64,000 nucleotides of DNA from Mycolicibacterium austroafricanum (lineage in GTDB: Bacteria; Actinomycetota; Actinomycetes; Mycobacteriales; Mycobacteriaceae), in the NCBI RefSeq assembly GCF_000612725.1, contig NZ_HG964450.1:616808-680807 (forward strand). The letters run 5' to 3'. The notes beneath the pieces are model-generated. The model ran no database searches and was not told where the DNA came from. It was given only the letters and a program-made list of their open reading frames with translations. Below, one piece after another: positions 48,715-60,124 of the stretch. The position numbers and the translations under genes were made by a program. How positions within the stretch are numbered: position 1 is the stretch's first letter; each line of letters starts with the position of its first letter.

Positions 48715-49242
48715 CGGCGCACCGCTTTTCGCATCGTCGGTGATACCCGGCCCTTCCTGGCCGAAGATCAGCAGGCAATCCCGTGGCAGCGAGGCCTCCT
48801 CGATGCGGGACGCACCGGGCACGTTGTCGACGGCGACGACCGTCAGGCCTGCGCGGCGAGCGAAGTCGAGCAGCTCGGCAGTGGTGTCGTGGTGACACAG
48901 GCGCTGGTAACGGTCGGTCACCATGGCTCCGCGCCGGTTCCACCGGCGCCGCCCGACGATGTGCACGGTGTTCACCGCGAACGCGTTCGCCGTGCGCACC
49001 ACCGACCCGATGTTGGCGTCGTTGCCGAAGTTCTCGATCGCGATGTGCAGCGGATGTCTGCGCGTGTCAATGTCGGCGATGATGGCCTCACGCGTCCAAT
49101 ACCGGTACGCGTCAACGACGTTGCGGGAATCTCCGGCACGCAGCAATTCGGGGTCGAGGCGCTGGTCGTCGGGCGGTGGGCCCTGCCACGGGCCGACGCC
49201 GGGCCCCTCACCCCACTCGGTGGGCCCGGGCAGATCAGTCAT
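48598..49242 (-). CDS. SpoU/TrmH-family RNA 2'-O-methyltransferase
   Basis: 214 residues; homologue of Rv0380c. SPOUT knot motifs: IENFGNDANIGSVVRTANAF (motif 1), CLLIFGQEGPGIT (motif 2) and STRSINAGVAAGIAMHTW (motif 3). Methylates a ribose in tRNA or rRNA; target unknown. Overlaps the MFS gene by 117 bp tail to tail and the upstream gene by 8 bp. Confidence 0.93.
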   Translation of the reverse strand: MTDLPGPTEWGEGPGVGPWQGPPPDDQRLDPELLRAGDSRNVVDAYRYWTREAIIADIDTRRHPLHIAIENFGNDANIGSVVRTANAFAVNTVHIVGRRRWNRRGAMVTDRYQRLCHHDTTAELLDFARRAGLTVVAVDNVPGASRIEEASLPRDCLLIFGQEGPGITDDAKSGAPLTVSIAQFGSTRSINAGVAAGIAMHTWIRQHADLGCAW

Positions 49243-50128
49243 CGGTGGTCCACAGTGCGGCGTGGGTGCCGGTCAGCGACACGGTGGCGTACAGCAGCGC
49301 CGCGTTGATCTCTCCCTGGGTGCACAGCGACACGCCGACCTGCACGCTGTCCCGTGAGGCGTCGGGCAGCACGAGCATCGAGGACCCGTACACGTCACAT
49401 GCGTGGCTCAGCCCCTTGCCGGAGCGGGTCGGCGCGGTGAGCACCATCATCGGCCCGCCACGCTGGACGGAGTCGTCGCGGTATCGCGCTGCCAGGCCGC
49501 TGATTTCGAGGCCGAGCAGCATGTAGCCCTCGCCCTGGAAGGCAGCGGGGTCCCCGAGTGCAGTGGGGGTGAGCTTGGCGCCGTCCGCGCGGAAGGCGTC
49601 GACGCTCGTGGTCTTCAGCGCCAGGCCGGTGTCCGTGCCGGTGGTGGGCGGCAACCCGACCGGGAACGCGGCAGGGTAGGCCACCGTCGTGCCGGGCATG
49701 CGGTTTCGCGGCGAGTACACGTAGACGCCACGCACCTGGGACTGGTCGCGCAGCGGCCCCAGACACACCGTCCCGGTGAGCCGGTCGGGAGTCGGCGCCG
49801 ACAACGGTTGGATGTCAAGGCTTGTCACGTTTCGGCAGCCGCCGAGAGCGTTCGCCTCGAGGGGGTGCGCCAGCGCCCCGTAGAGACCGAAGCGGATGTC
49901 TTCGGGCGCTGTGTGCGGCTCACCGTCGGCGGCCGGCGAGGCGTCGACGTCGATCAGGACGTTCTCGGCGTCGAAGCGCAGGTTCGACACCGACATGTTC
50001 CAGCCCAGGATGGCCAGTGAGTCGCCGATCTTCGCGGTGGCCGCGGAGAACACATCGTCGCGGCGCTGCGGTTCGGAGCATGACGTGACGGCGAGCAACA
50101 GCGCCGTCAGGATCGCGATTACCCGCAC
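49235..50128 (-). CDS. Lipoprotein of unknown function (Rv0381c-like)
   Basis: 297 residues. Lipobox LAVTSC after a short signal (RVIAILTALLLAV). The rest is beta-rich with Cys in GGCRNVTS / GTVCLGP / SHACDVYG / VSLCTQG, perhaps two disulfides. No known domain. GTG 50128 start. Overlaps the methyltransferase start. Confidence 0.8.
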   Translation of the reverse strand: MRVIAILTALLLAVTSCSEPQRRDDVFSAATAKIGDSLAILGWNMSVSNLRFDAENVLIDVDASPAADGEPHTAPEDIRFGLYGALAHPLEANALGGCRNVTSLDIQPLSAPTPDRLTGTVCLGPLRDQSQVRGVYVYSPRNRMPGTTVAYPAAFPVGLPPTTGTDTGLALKTTSVDAFRADGAKLTPTALGDPAAFQGEGYMLLGLEISGLAARYRDDSVQRGGPMMVLTAPTRSGKGLSHACDVYGSSMLVLPDASRDSVQVGVSLCTQGEINAALLYATVSLTGTHAALWTTDD

Positions 50129-50134
50129 CGGTTC

Positions 50135-50911
50135 TCAGGTCCGACCACGGCCCCTGCCCACCACTTTCGTCAACGCGCGCACCAGTTTTCGCGGCACCAA
50201 CCGGCCTCCGGTGGTCAGCGCCTTGTACTGCAGGCCGGGGATGATCACCACTTTGTGTTTGGCGATACCAGCCATCGTCTCGCGGACCACGTCATCGACC
50301 TCGAGCCACAGGAACGACGCGGTGCCCGCCATGTCGATGCCGGCCCGCTCGTGGAACTCGGTGCGCACGAACCCGGGACACAGCGCGTGGGCTGCGACGC
50401 CGGTCCCTTCGAGGCCGTTGGCCAGCCCTTCGGTGAACGACACCACCCACGCCTTCGACGCCGAGTACGTCGATCCCCGCCCGGGCAGCAGACCCGCGAC
50501 GCTGGCGACGTTGAGCACCGTGCCCTCGCCCGCGGCCAGCATCGGGGGCAGCGCGGCGTGCGTGAATTGCATGACCGCGGTGACGTTGACGTCGAGCTGC
50601 GCCTGCAGCAGCGCGTAATCGGCCGACCAGAACTCCCCCGACGTGCCGAACCCGGCGTTGTTCACCAGGACCCGGACGCCGGCGCGCAGCCGGTCGGCGA
50701 CGACCGCGCGGTCGTCGGCGTCGGCGAGATCGGCGCGGATCACCTCGACATCGGCCCCGGCTTCGTCGTGCAGCTCTGCGGCGAGCCGGTTCAGCCGCTC
50801 GACGTCGCGTGCGACCAGCACCAGGTCGAACCCGTCGACCGCGTAGCGGCGCGCGAAGCCCTCACCGAGCCCGGACGTCGGTCCGGTGATCAGAGCGACG
50901 GGGCGGGACAT
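50135..50911 (-). CDS. Short-chain dehydrogenase/reductase
   Basis: 258 residues: TGPTSGLGEG cofactor loop, NNAGFG, VASVAGLLPGRGSTYSASKAW with Ser-Tyr-Lys, and the basic C-terminus VPRKLVRALTKVVGRGRG common in mycobacterial SDRs related to keto-mycolate reductases. Substrate unknown. Stands where pyrE is found in M. tuberculosis (Rv0382c). Confidence 0.9.
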   Translation of the reverse strand: MSRPVALITGPTSGLGEGFARRYAVDGFDLVLVARDVERLNRLAAELHDEAGADVEVIRADLADADDRAVVADRLRAGVRVLVNNAGFGTSGEFWSADYALLQAQLDVNVTAVMQFTHAALPPMLAAGEGTVLNVASVAGLLPGRGSTYSASKAWVVSFTEGLANGLEGTGVAAHALCPGFVRTEFHERAGIDMAGTASFLWLEVDDVVRETMAGIAKHKVVIIPGLQYKALTTGGRLVPRKLVRALTKVVGRGRGRT

Positions 50912-50925
50912 GCCCCAGAGGATAC

Positions 50926-51708
50926 TTATCGCTGATAGTTCGGCGACTGCCGCCCGTTGCGCTGGGGCGGTCCGGCCGGCGGTGGCGGGGTGCGGCGCGC
51001 CGGGTCGGGCCGGCCGGCCTCGGGCCTGGCGGGCGCGGGTGTCAGCGGGCGGCTCGGCGAGCCGCTGCGGCGTGCGACGGGCTGACCGGTGGCTGCGGAC
51101 GGCAGCGGAGGCAGCACCCGCAGCAGGTCGTTGAACTGGCGCACCGTGCGCAGCCCCTCGTCCCACTGGGCCCGGGTGCTGGTGACCGGCATGCTGATCA
51201 GCGTCCAGTTCTGCTCGTTCCACATGATCTCGGCGCAGTCGGGCGCGGTGTGGGCGAACGTCACCATGCGGCGGTCGCAGGCCCGGCGGGCAGCGTCGAG
51301 GTTGGTGGAGTACACCATCCGCGGGCCGATCGCTCCGAGCAGCCAGATGTCGCTCTCGCGGGGTTCCTTGATGCCCTTGAGACGCATGTCGACGACGACG
51401 TTGGTGCCGACCTTGCGGTGCAGCGCGATGACAGTAGCGACGTCGTCGAGGTCGAAGATGAACACCGCCTCGCCGCGGATCTGGCCGAGGACCACGTTGC
51501 GCGCGGTCACGTCGCCCACGGTCGACATCACGCCGCGCTTCCAACGCTTCAGGATGTCGGTGGACTCGTGCTCGTAGTCGAAGCCGTGCGACTTCGCCCA
51601 CGACTTGCGGCGGCGGCCGAGGCCACGGCGGCGGTCCAGATCGACGTACAGCAATACCGCCGCACCCACGAAACAGAGTGCGGACAGCGTGAACCAGAGC
51701 GGAACCAT
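50926..51708 (-). CDS. ttfA: Trehalose monomycolate transport factor TtfA
   Basis: 260 residues; homologue of Rv0383c, which works with MmpL3 in carrying trehalose monomycolate across the inner membrane. One N-terminal helix (PLWFTLSALCFVGAAVLLYVDL), basic RRRGLGRRRK, a globular cytoplasmic domain (residues about 40-195) and a proline-rich disordered tail. -10 TACTCT on the minus strand (51716-51721) is 7 nt before ATG, so probably leaderless. Confidence 0.9.
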   Translation of the reverse strand: MVPLWFTLSALCFVGAAVLLYVDLDRRRGLGRRRKSWAKSHGFDYEHESTDILKRWKRGVMSTVGDVTARNVVLGQIRGEAVFIFDLDDVATVIALHRKVGTNVVVDMRLKGIKEPRESDIWLLGAIGPRMVYSTNLDAARRACDRRMVTFAHTAPDCAEIMWNEQNWTLISMPVTSTRAQWDEGLRTVRQFNDLLRVLPPLPSAATGQPVARRSGSPSRPLTPAPARPEAGRPDPARRTPPPPAGPPQRNGRQSPNYQR

Positions 51709-51790
51709 TGGGTCAAGAGTATCCGCTCGAGGCGGTGCGGTCCGAATCCGAATGGGTCACAACCCGGTCACCCTTTGCCGCGCCCCTCTT

Positions 51791-51851
51791 GCCGAAATTG
51801 CATTCCACGCGGTCATCCGGCGGGATTATGCGCGTGGAATGCAATTTCGGC
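51791..51851. terminator. Perfect 20-bp inverted repeat after clpB
   Basis: GCCGAAATTGCATTCCACGC (51791-51810) and its exact reverse complement (51832-51851) surround a 21-nt loop, 10 bp past the clpB stop. It could end clpB transcription. The right arm is shared with 14146-14165, so the element is repeated in the genome. Confidence 0.7.
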
Positions 51852-51861
51852 GGGTGTCAGC

Positions 51862-54408
<2,547 letters not shown>

Positions 54409-54473
54409 GACACCATCCCTTCCATGTACAGGGGGCCGCACAGCGGACCCTTGAATTGTTTGTCCACTACTCC

Positions 54474-54506
54474 AACGCCGTCAATGTTGAGTCTGTTCCG
54501 CTCAAG
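54474..54506 (-). promoter_or_regulatory. clpB promoter: HAIR box and SigH/SigE-like promoter
   Basis: CTTGAGC-N7-ACTCAAC on the minus strand (54486-54506) matches the HspR HAIR consensus (CTTGAGT-N7-ACTCAAG) at 12 of 14 positions. GGAACA (54494-54499) inside it and GTT (54474-54476) 17 nt later give the SigH/SigE pattern. So clpB should be repressed by HspR and induced by heat or oxidative stress. Confidence 0.75.
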
Positions 54507-54590
54507 TCTGTCCAGTTTTACCAGATTTTCCGCCGGTGGACACGGACACGGTGTCCACTGTCCCGGCTGCGGCCGGGTTACCGTCGCGGT

Positions 54591-55226
54591 ATGTCCGATT
54601 CCGGCTTCGGTGACTTCGAGTTCGAACGGAAGTTCTTCGTCCGCGACATGCCTGCCGTGGCCGCCTCCGACCCGAGTCCCGCCCTGATCGCGCAGGCCTA
54701 CCTGTTCGCCGCCGACGGCTACGCGGTACGCGTCCGGCTGCAGGGAGCCGCGCCTGCCGAACTGGACGGCACACCCGCCGAGTTGGTGGCAGCGCTGGGC
54801 GACGGGGCGATCGGCACCATGACCGCCAAAGGGCCGGCCGCCGGAGGCACCCGCTACGAGGCCGAGCGCGAACTCGACCCACTGGTCGCCGGCCAGATCG
54901 TCGCGCGCGCCGAGCACGTCGTCCTCAAGATCCGGTCCTCGGTCTGGCTGGGTGAGGACGGCTGGGTCATCGACCGCTTCCTGGGCGGCAACGCTCCCCT
55001 GGTCCTCTCCGAGGTGGAACGCGACGGGCCCGTGGTCGATCTGGCGATCCCGTCGTTCTGCACCACCGAGGTCTCCGAGGACGACCGGTTCCGCAACGAG
55101 TACCTGGCGCACCATCCGTTCGGCACGTGGGCCGAGGACTACCGTCGCGAACTCGAGCTGCTCGGACCGAGTTTCGTCAACAGCCTGGGCCGGAACCAGT
55201 TCGAGGGCACCCTCCGCGGCGATTAG
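54591..55226 (+). CDS. CYTH-domain protein
   Basis: 211 residues with the ExExK signature EFERKFFV at the start, RVRLQG, TMTAKGP, EAERELDP and RNEYLAHHPF at the end. CYTH proteins cleave triphosphates (thiamine triphosphate, tripolyphosphate) or make cAMP. -10 TACCGT (54579-54584) is 6 nt before ATG, so leaderless. Confidence 0.87.
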   Translation: MSDSGFGDFEFERKFFVRDMPAVAASDPSPALIAQAYLFAADGYAVRVRLQGAAPAELDGTPAELVAALGDGAIGTMTAKGPAAGGTRYEAERELDPLVAGQIVARAEHVVLKIRSSVWLGEDGWVIDRFLGGNAPLVLSEVERDGPVVDLAIPSFCTTEVSEDDRFRNEYLAHHPFGTWAEDYRRELELLGPSFVNSLGRNQFEGTLRGD

Positions 55227-55249
55227 GGCGTCAGCGCGGTTCGTGTGCC

Positions 55250-56065
55250 TCACGTTTCCCATGTTGGACGGGAGATCGCCTTTCCCAGTGCGCCCACCGG
55301 GCCACCAACTGCGAGCCGGTCGTACAGGTAGTGCGCAAAGACCGCGACCAACAGCAACCGCGGCAACGGATCCGACGTGATCCGAACGCAGTTCAGCCTG
55401 TAGTCGAAGTAGTCATTCATTGTTTCGGTTGCCCGCCACTGACGCTCGACGGCGCCCAGCGTCCCTCCGGCAGGGTCGCGAATCGGCTCGTTCACCGGGA
55501 CATCACGCTGTTGTGGGTCGATCGACACGTCCGTGGTCGCGAATACATGTGTGCCCGACTCGATCTGCATCGTGACGCGTGACGTTCGAAAGAGTTGTCG
55601 CCAGTAGGAGCTGACCTGTCGCAGCTGTCCGAGATGCCGGCCGTTGTTGTCCGCCACATGTAGTCGTTGTTTGGCCTTGTTTCCGACACATGCAATGAAC
55701 ATCATGGGCCTGCCACCGGGGTCGATCACCTCGAACGTGAGGCTCGATGTTTCCTGCCCCGCGACTGGGACTCTCCCCACCGACCGAATGAATCCCAGTT
55801 GCTGGCCGCGACCGCCTTCGACTGCACAGGACACCTCCCGATCGAACCTGCCGGGAATGGCCCGGAGGTACAGCACGGGTTCCCCGAGCGGATATCCAGA
55901 CGCTTGCGCGAAGGATGCGACAGGTGGCGAAGCCATGACGCTGCCGGTCCACTGCACACCGTCAAAGTACCTCAGCAGCAACGGATCCCACGGATCAGGA
56001 AACCAGCCAGGCGTCTTCCCGGCATCTGCGACATCGTCGATGACCGGCCACCTCCCCACTGGCAC
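55250..56065 (-). CDS. DUF2510 / scramblase-like protein
   Basis: About 271 residues. N-terminal DUF2510 motif TPGWFPDPWDPLLLRYFDGVQWT, then a LURP-one/phospholipid-scramblase-like beta barrel (GRGQQLGFIRSVGR, FEVIDPGGRPMMFIACVGN, LGQLRQVSSYWRQLF) and a C-terminal helix region LLLVAVFAHYLYDRL. Start is GTG 56065 or 56059. Divergent from the Esp-like pair with 96 bp between them; a membrane or lipid role is inference. Confidence 0.75.
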   Translation of the reverse strand: MPVGRWPVIDDVADAGKTPGWFPDPWDPLLLRYFDGVQWTGSVMASPPVASFAQASGYPLGEPVLYLRAIPGRFDREVSCAVEGGRGQQLGFIRSVGRVPVAGQETSSLTFEVIDPGGRPMMFIACVGNKAKQRLHVADNNGRHLGQLRQVSSYWRQLFRTSRVTMQIESGTHVFATTDVSIDPQQRDVPVNEPIRDPAGGTLGAVERQWRATETMNDYFDYRLNCVRITSDPLPRLLLVAVFAHYLYDRLAVGGPVGALGKAISRPTWET

Positions 56066-56161
56066 CTGCTTGGGATCGTACCCACGTCGGTGGCCGATCT
56101 GGCGCACCGATGTACCCCGCCGGTGGGATACGGTCGATAGTGACGAAAAGGGGGCGGGCCG

Positions 56162-56929
56162 GTGGGCCTCTTGGACTTCTACAGCGACCTGATGCACCAG
56201 GTCGGCGAGACCATGCAGCGGGTGGATCCGTTCGGTCCAATGGGCGCGGCCGGTGAGGCAGTCACAAGCCTCCTCGCAGTGGGCGACATCGTCGGCGACC
56301 ATGGCGCCGATGCCATGTGGAACCTCGCGGGAGACGTCGGCGACGTTGCGAGCGTGGCGCAAAGCATGCTGCCGTTGGCCAGACAGACGTTGATCATCGA
56401 AGGTGGCCTGAAGATGATCTGCGTGATGGAGGAACAGGTCGGCGGTGCGAATGTTCCCACAGAAGGAGACAGTTTCAGCGCCAGTGCTCATCGGTTCAAT
56501 CAGATTGGTGACTCCATTGCTTCTGCAATGCCGGACGACCGTTGGCGCGGCACCGCCGCCGACGCCTATACCTCGGCGAACGAGCAGCAGCATGCGCGAG
56601 CCCGGAAACTCGTAGATGCCGATCTCAAGGTCCGCATGGCGCTCTCGGCTGAGGCCGGGGAGGTACGTACCACCCGTCGAATGTTCAACAAAGCGGCAAC
56701 TGTGATGGGGAATGCGATCGTTCCGGCCCTGGCTGCACGCGCCATGGGTAAACACGGGAAGGCGATCTCCCATGGCATCGAGACGGGGGCCGTCGCTTCG
56801 GCCATGCCGGTTTGCATCTGGCATATGACGCAACTCGCCGACCATTCAAGCCGCGCAGCGGAAACGCTCAAGGATGCGGTTGCGTTCTACGAACAAGTGG
56901 CGGCCGAGGGTTACTCGACCCGGATGTGA
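56162..56929 (+). CDS. EspA/EspE-like ESX-1 secretion-associated protein
   Basis: 255 residues. Contains the WxG-type turn DDRWRGTAADAYTSANEQQ and long helices before and after, as in the EspA/EspE family; residues about 180-230 contain a hydrophobic stretch. Family members are exported by ESX-1 together with a small EspC/EspF partner, whose counterpart follows 12 nt downstream. Ribosome site AAAAGGGGG. No ESX core genes in the window. Confidence 0.78.
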   Translation: MGLLDFYSDLMHQVGETMQRVDPFGPMGAAGEAVTSLLAVGDIVGDHGADAMWNLAGDVGDVASVAQSMLPLARQTLIIEGGLKMICVMEEQVGGANVPTEGDSFSASAHRFNQIGDSIASAMPDDRWRGTAADAYTSANEQQHARARKLVDADLKVRMALSAEAGEVRTTRRMFNKAATVMGNAIVPALAARAMGKHGKAISHGIETGAVASAMPVCIWHMTQLADHSSRAAETLKDAVAFYEQVAAEGYSTRM

Positions 56930-56941
56930 GGACGCGACACG

Positions 56942-57274
56942 TTGACAACCCCGGGCGAGCAGCTGCACGTCGAGCCATCGCATCTCCGCCGACTGTCTGC
57001 GCGACAGAGCACCGCTGCCGCACAGATCGCGGACGCCATCCCGCTGACCGCCGATGAAGCCGGCCAGGTACTGCGCAGCCACGGGATCGTGTGCATGCCG
57101 ACATACCTCGCCGCCCAAGCAGTATTGCTGGCCAGGGCCAAGGCTGGTATCGCGGTACAGGTCATGTCCGAGGCGTTCGCGGCGAATCTGGACACTGCGG
57201 CCGCGAACTACTCGTGGACCGACCAGGATTCCGGCAGCAACATCGACGGCAAGATGCGGCCGGGCCGCCGATGA
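56942..57274 (+). CDS. EspC/EspF-like type VII secretion target
   Basis: 110 residues: LHVEPSHLRRLSARQSTAAAQIADA, RSHGIVC, and an export motif of YxxxD kind in YSWTDQD after a helix. Matches the T7SS EspC family in length and pattern. TTG start with a GAGGA site 10 nt before it. Pairs with the EspE-like gene upstream. Confidence 0.77.
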   Translation: MTTPGEQLHVEPSHLRRLSARQSTAAAQIADAIPLTADEAGQVLRSHGIVCMPTYLAAQAVLLARAKAGIAVQVMSEAFAANLDTAAANYSWTDQDSGSNIDGKMRPGRR

Positions 57275-57316
57275 CCGCATTCGCCGCCGCGCAGGGGCCG
57301 CCCTTCTGGCCGGGGT

Positions 57317-57787
57317 CTAGGACTTCCGGAAGACGACCCAGCGCAGCGCGCAGTACATGTAGGCCGCCTCGCAACCACCGGCGATCAGACGCGCGATGCG
57401 GTAGTCGATGCCGAGACCGGTCAGCACCGTCGACAACGCAAGGATGAACGCCAGATAGTTCACCACGACCACGACGATGTAGACGGCCAGCTGGGGGCCG
57501 ACCGGCGCGTGCGAGCGAAAGTTGAAGTACCGGTTCAGCGCATAACTCAGACCGAAGGCACATGCGTAGGCCACGGTCACCGCAACGGGATACGGCACAC
57601 CCAGTCCACCGCGCAGCAGCGTCAACAACACCAGGTCGACGCCGAAGGTGAAGCTGTTGATCAGAGCGAAGCCGAGCAAGGTCGGCGGGACGATCTCGTC
57701 TAGCCCGAAGGGCAGGCGAGCGACGACCTGCTCGCACCAACGGTGAAACCGCTCGGGGGCACGAGCCTCGACCACCACGGGTTTCAC
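57317..57787 (-). CDS. GtrA-family membrane protein
   Basis: 156 residues, four helices: FALINSFTFGVDLVLLTLL, YPVAVTVAYACAFGLSYALNRYFNFRS (the GtrA N-x-x-F-x-F motif), LAVYIVVVVVNYLAFILAL and the last helix with LRWVVFRKS. GtrA-like proteins flip or bind polyprenyl-linked sugars. Start GTG 57787. No glycosyltransferase adjacent. Confidence 0.88.
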   Translation of the reverse strand: MKPVVVEARAPERFHRWCEQVVARLPFGLDEIVPPTLLGFALINSFTFGVDLVLLTLLRGGLGVPYPVAVTVAYACAFGLSYALNRYFNFRSHAPVGPQLAVYIVVVVVNYLAFILALSTVLTGLGIDYRIARLIAGGCEAAYMYCALRWVVFRKS

Positions 57788-57892
57788 TGTGACGCCGTCA
57801 GGTGTCGGGTACGTGAGCGACCGGCCAACGCCAGGAGTCAGGTCAGTGGTCGCCGTCGGTTTTCGACGCGGAACCCGCCGGCGAAGAGGCGG

Positions 57893-58951
57893 TCATGCCA
57901 CCGAGATCCGCGCCCGGACCTCGAAATCCAGATCGACGGCCTCGGCGACGTAGACGTCCTGGCTCATCTGGTTGCCCCGCATGGTGACTTCCCCGCGCGG
58001 ACTGACATACGTCAGATACTCCGCCGCCGACGTGAGGGCTTCGATGGCCAGGGAGCCCGCACGCGACGCGAGGGCGATGAGAAGCGCGATCGCCTCATAG
58101 CAGGATTCACCGATGCTGTTCAGCGCCGGCGCAGCCAGTCCGAACCGGTGGTAGTAGCGGGCGGCGAACTCCATGCTGGCGGTCGTGTTGAGGGCCTCGA
58201 AGTACCCGGCGGCCGAGAACAGATTCCTGTTGCAGTGACTGCCGCTGGCCATCAGCATGTTCTCCTCCACGTGCGGGCTGAGCCGAGGGATCGCGGCATC
58301 GAGCCCTGTGGCCGCGAACTGCCGGTTGAACGCCACCCCGTCGCCGCCCACGAGGAGGACGACGACGCCCGTGGCCTCGGTGAGCTCGACCTGCCGGATC
58401 GCGTCGGTGAAGTCCTCGGTGCCCAGCGGAACATACAGTTGCCCCACGAGCGGGGAACCCTGCGCCCGCGCATGCCTGGCCGCCGCAACACCGGTACCAC
58501 GGGGAAAGATGTAGTCGTTGCCGATCACGATCCACCGGTCGATGCCGTACTCGGCTTTCATCCAGTCCATTGCCGGCAGGAGCTGCCGGGACGGCGTCTC
58601 GCCGGTCAGGAACAGGCCGGCCGTGTGCTCACCGCCCTCGTACAGCGGGCCGTAGACGTACGGCACGCGGCCCGCGGTCACTCGGGCGATCGCTTTGCGC
58701 ACCGGCGAGATGTGCCAGCCCGTCACCGCGTCGATCGCCCCGCTCTCGACGAGTCGAGCAACTTCAGCGGCCACCACGGACGGCGGGCGACTGCCGTCGA
58801 CGGGAACCAACCGGACCTGGCGACCGAGAACCCCGGAGGACGAGTTCGCGTCGGCGATCGCGAGTTCAGCGCAGGCCTCACACGACGGACCGTAGATGCC
58901 TGCGGATCCGCTCCGGGGTATCACCAGGGCGACATTCAGGGTCTGGTTCAC
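57893..58951 (-). CDS. AmiC-like ligand-binding sensor protein
   Basis: 352 residues of the type 1 periplasmic binding protein fold (LNVALVIPRSGSAGIYGPSCEACAELA, IGNDYIFPRGTG, YVPLGTEDFTDAI), close to amide sensor AmiC and urea-type SBPs. There is no signal peptide, so it is cytoplasmic and most likely senses amide or nitrile for regulation. GTG 58951 has GGAG 7 nt before it; in-frame ATGs at 59002 and 58996 are possible. Same strand as the nitrile hydratase genes. Confidence 0.82.
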   Translation of the reverse strand: MNQTLNVALVIPRSGSAGIYGPSCEACAELAIADANSSSGVLGRQVRLVPVDGSRPPSVVAAEVARLVESGAIDAVTGWHISPVRKAIARVTAGRVPYVYGPLYEGGEHTAGLFLTGETPSRQLLPAMDWMKAEYGIDRWIVIGNDYIFPRGTGVAAARHARAQGSPLVGQLYVPLGTEDFTDAIRQVELTEATGVVVLLVGGDGVAFNRQFAATGLDAAIPRLSPHVEENMLMASGSHCNRNLFSAAGYFEALNTTASMEFAARYYHRFGLAAPALNSIGESCYEAIALLIALASRAGSLAIEALTSAAEYLTYVSPRGEVTMRGNQMSQDVYVAEAVDLDFEVRARISVA

Positions 58952-59072
58952 CGTCGTGCTCCGTTCGCTACCTCTTCTCGGCTCGACCTGAGCCATCGTC
59001 ACGCCGGTGGGTTACCGCCGCGTTGCGCATCTGTTCGATGAGTGAAAAGTTGTGAACTGGTAGTACCCGGCG

Positions 59073-59507
59073 CTACAGCGACAGATCGCCGACGCGCGCG
59101 AGCGTACGGATAAACCCCACCGCGGCCTCCTCGCCCAACTCCTCGACGAGCGCGGCCTTGACCAGGGCCTCCTGCTTGACCAACTTGCGCACCTTCGTCT
59201 TGCCGCGCGCCGACAGGTAGATCAGCACCCGCCGTCGATCGGCCGCGTCGACGCGGCGGAGCACGAACCCGCCCTCGACCAGCTTGTCGACGATCCTGGT
59301 CAGCGTGGGCGGCGGGATCGACATCGCCGACGATATGTCGCTCATCGTCAGACCGTCACCACCGCGAAGCATGCCCAGGATGCGCCACCCCTCGATGGCG
59401 GCGATGTCTCCGTCGAGCAACCCCCGGCACAGCGCATCCGTCCAACGACGCTCTGCCCGGAAGAAGACCTCCGACACGCTGTCGAAGTCCGTCGCGACCG
59501 TCACCAT
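59073..59507 (-). CDS. MarR-family regulator
   Basis: 144 residues: EGWRILGMLRGGDGLTMSDISSAMSIPPPTLTRIVDKLVEGGFVLRRVDAADRRRVLIYLS is the winged helix with DxRxx wing. It lies between the AmiC-like gene and the nitrile hydratase operon and is the likely repressor of the cluster. ATG 59507 or GTG 59504. Confidence 0.9.
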   Translation of the reverse strand: MVTVATDFDSVSEVFFRAERRWTDALCRGLLDGDIAAIEGWRILGMLRGGDGLTMSDISSAMSIPPPTLTRIVDKLVEGGFVLRRVDAADRRRVLIYLSARGKTKVRKLVKQEALVKAALVEELGEEAAVGFIRTLARVGDLSL

Positions 59508-59593
59508 GCTCCTCGCCGCCGCCAAACCGCCACCTTCGTCTGAAGGTTTCTCAGTCCTGAGAGTACCTCAGTGCACCTCACGTCGCTCCCTGC

Positions 59594-60115
59594 CTACGCC
59601 GGCTGAACTGAATCAGCATCGTTGCGGCGCAACGAGACCCGACCGATCAGCGAAGCGCCGTATTCCGATGCGACACCGAACGCGGCACCCACCAGCGCCG
59701 TGATCGCCGCGATCAGCGCGGGGTTGGACATCCCGAGATCGGTGATGGAATGGCCCGTCGCGGCGATGGTGCCCACGGTCATCGCGAACCCGAACACGAT
59801 CGCCGGTGTCGCAGATATCCACTCCAGCCGCGAAACCTGGACCATGGCAAAGCTTCCCAGGCCGACAGCGATCGACAACCACAGCGCACCCGTGGTCCCC
59901 TGGACCGCGAGCAGTGTGCAGGTCGCGATGGCGATGCCGGTCCAGTTGCACGCCACGGACTTCAGTAGCGCCGGCATGCCCGACCCGACGAAGAAGAACG
60001 ACGCCCATGCCAGGAACAGCACCCAGACCGGAAGATTCCAGATCGTCGCCGTCATCAACGTCGACACCATTCCCAACACACCGACACTGATCGACAATGC
60101 AGTGACTTTCGACAT
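59594..60115 (-). CDS. DUF1097 membrane protein
   Basis: 173 residues, five to six helices (MSKVTALSISVGVLGMVSTLMTATIWNLPVWVLFLAWASFF..., SAVACN loop). DUF1097/YcdZ family, of unknown transport role. Lies 9 nt after the accessory gene, so it is probably the fourth gene of the hydratase operon; uptake of nitrile, amide or urea would fit. Confidence 0.82.
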   Translation of the reverse strand: MSKVTALSISVGVLGMVSTLMTATIWNLPVWVLFLAWASFFFVGSGMPALLKSVACNWTGIAIATCTLLAVQGTTGALWLSIAVGLGSFAMVQVSRLEWISATPAIVFGFAMTVGTIAATGHSITDLGMSNPALIAAITALVGAAFGVASEYGASLIGRVSLRRNDADSVQPA

Positions 60116-60124
60116 ACTCGCCCC

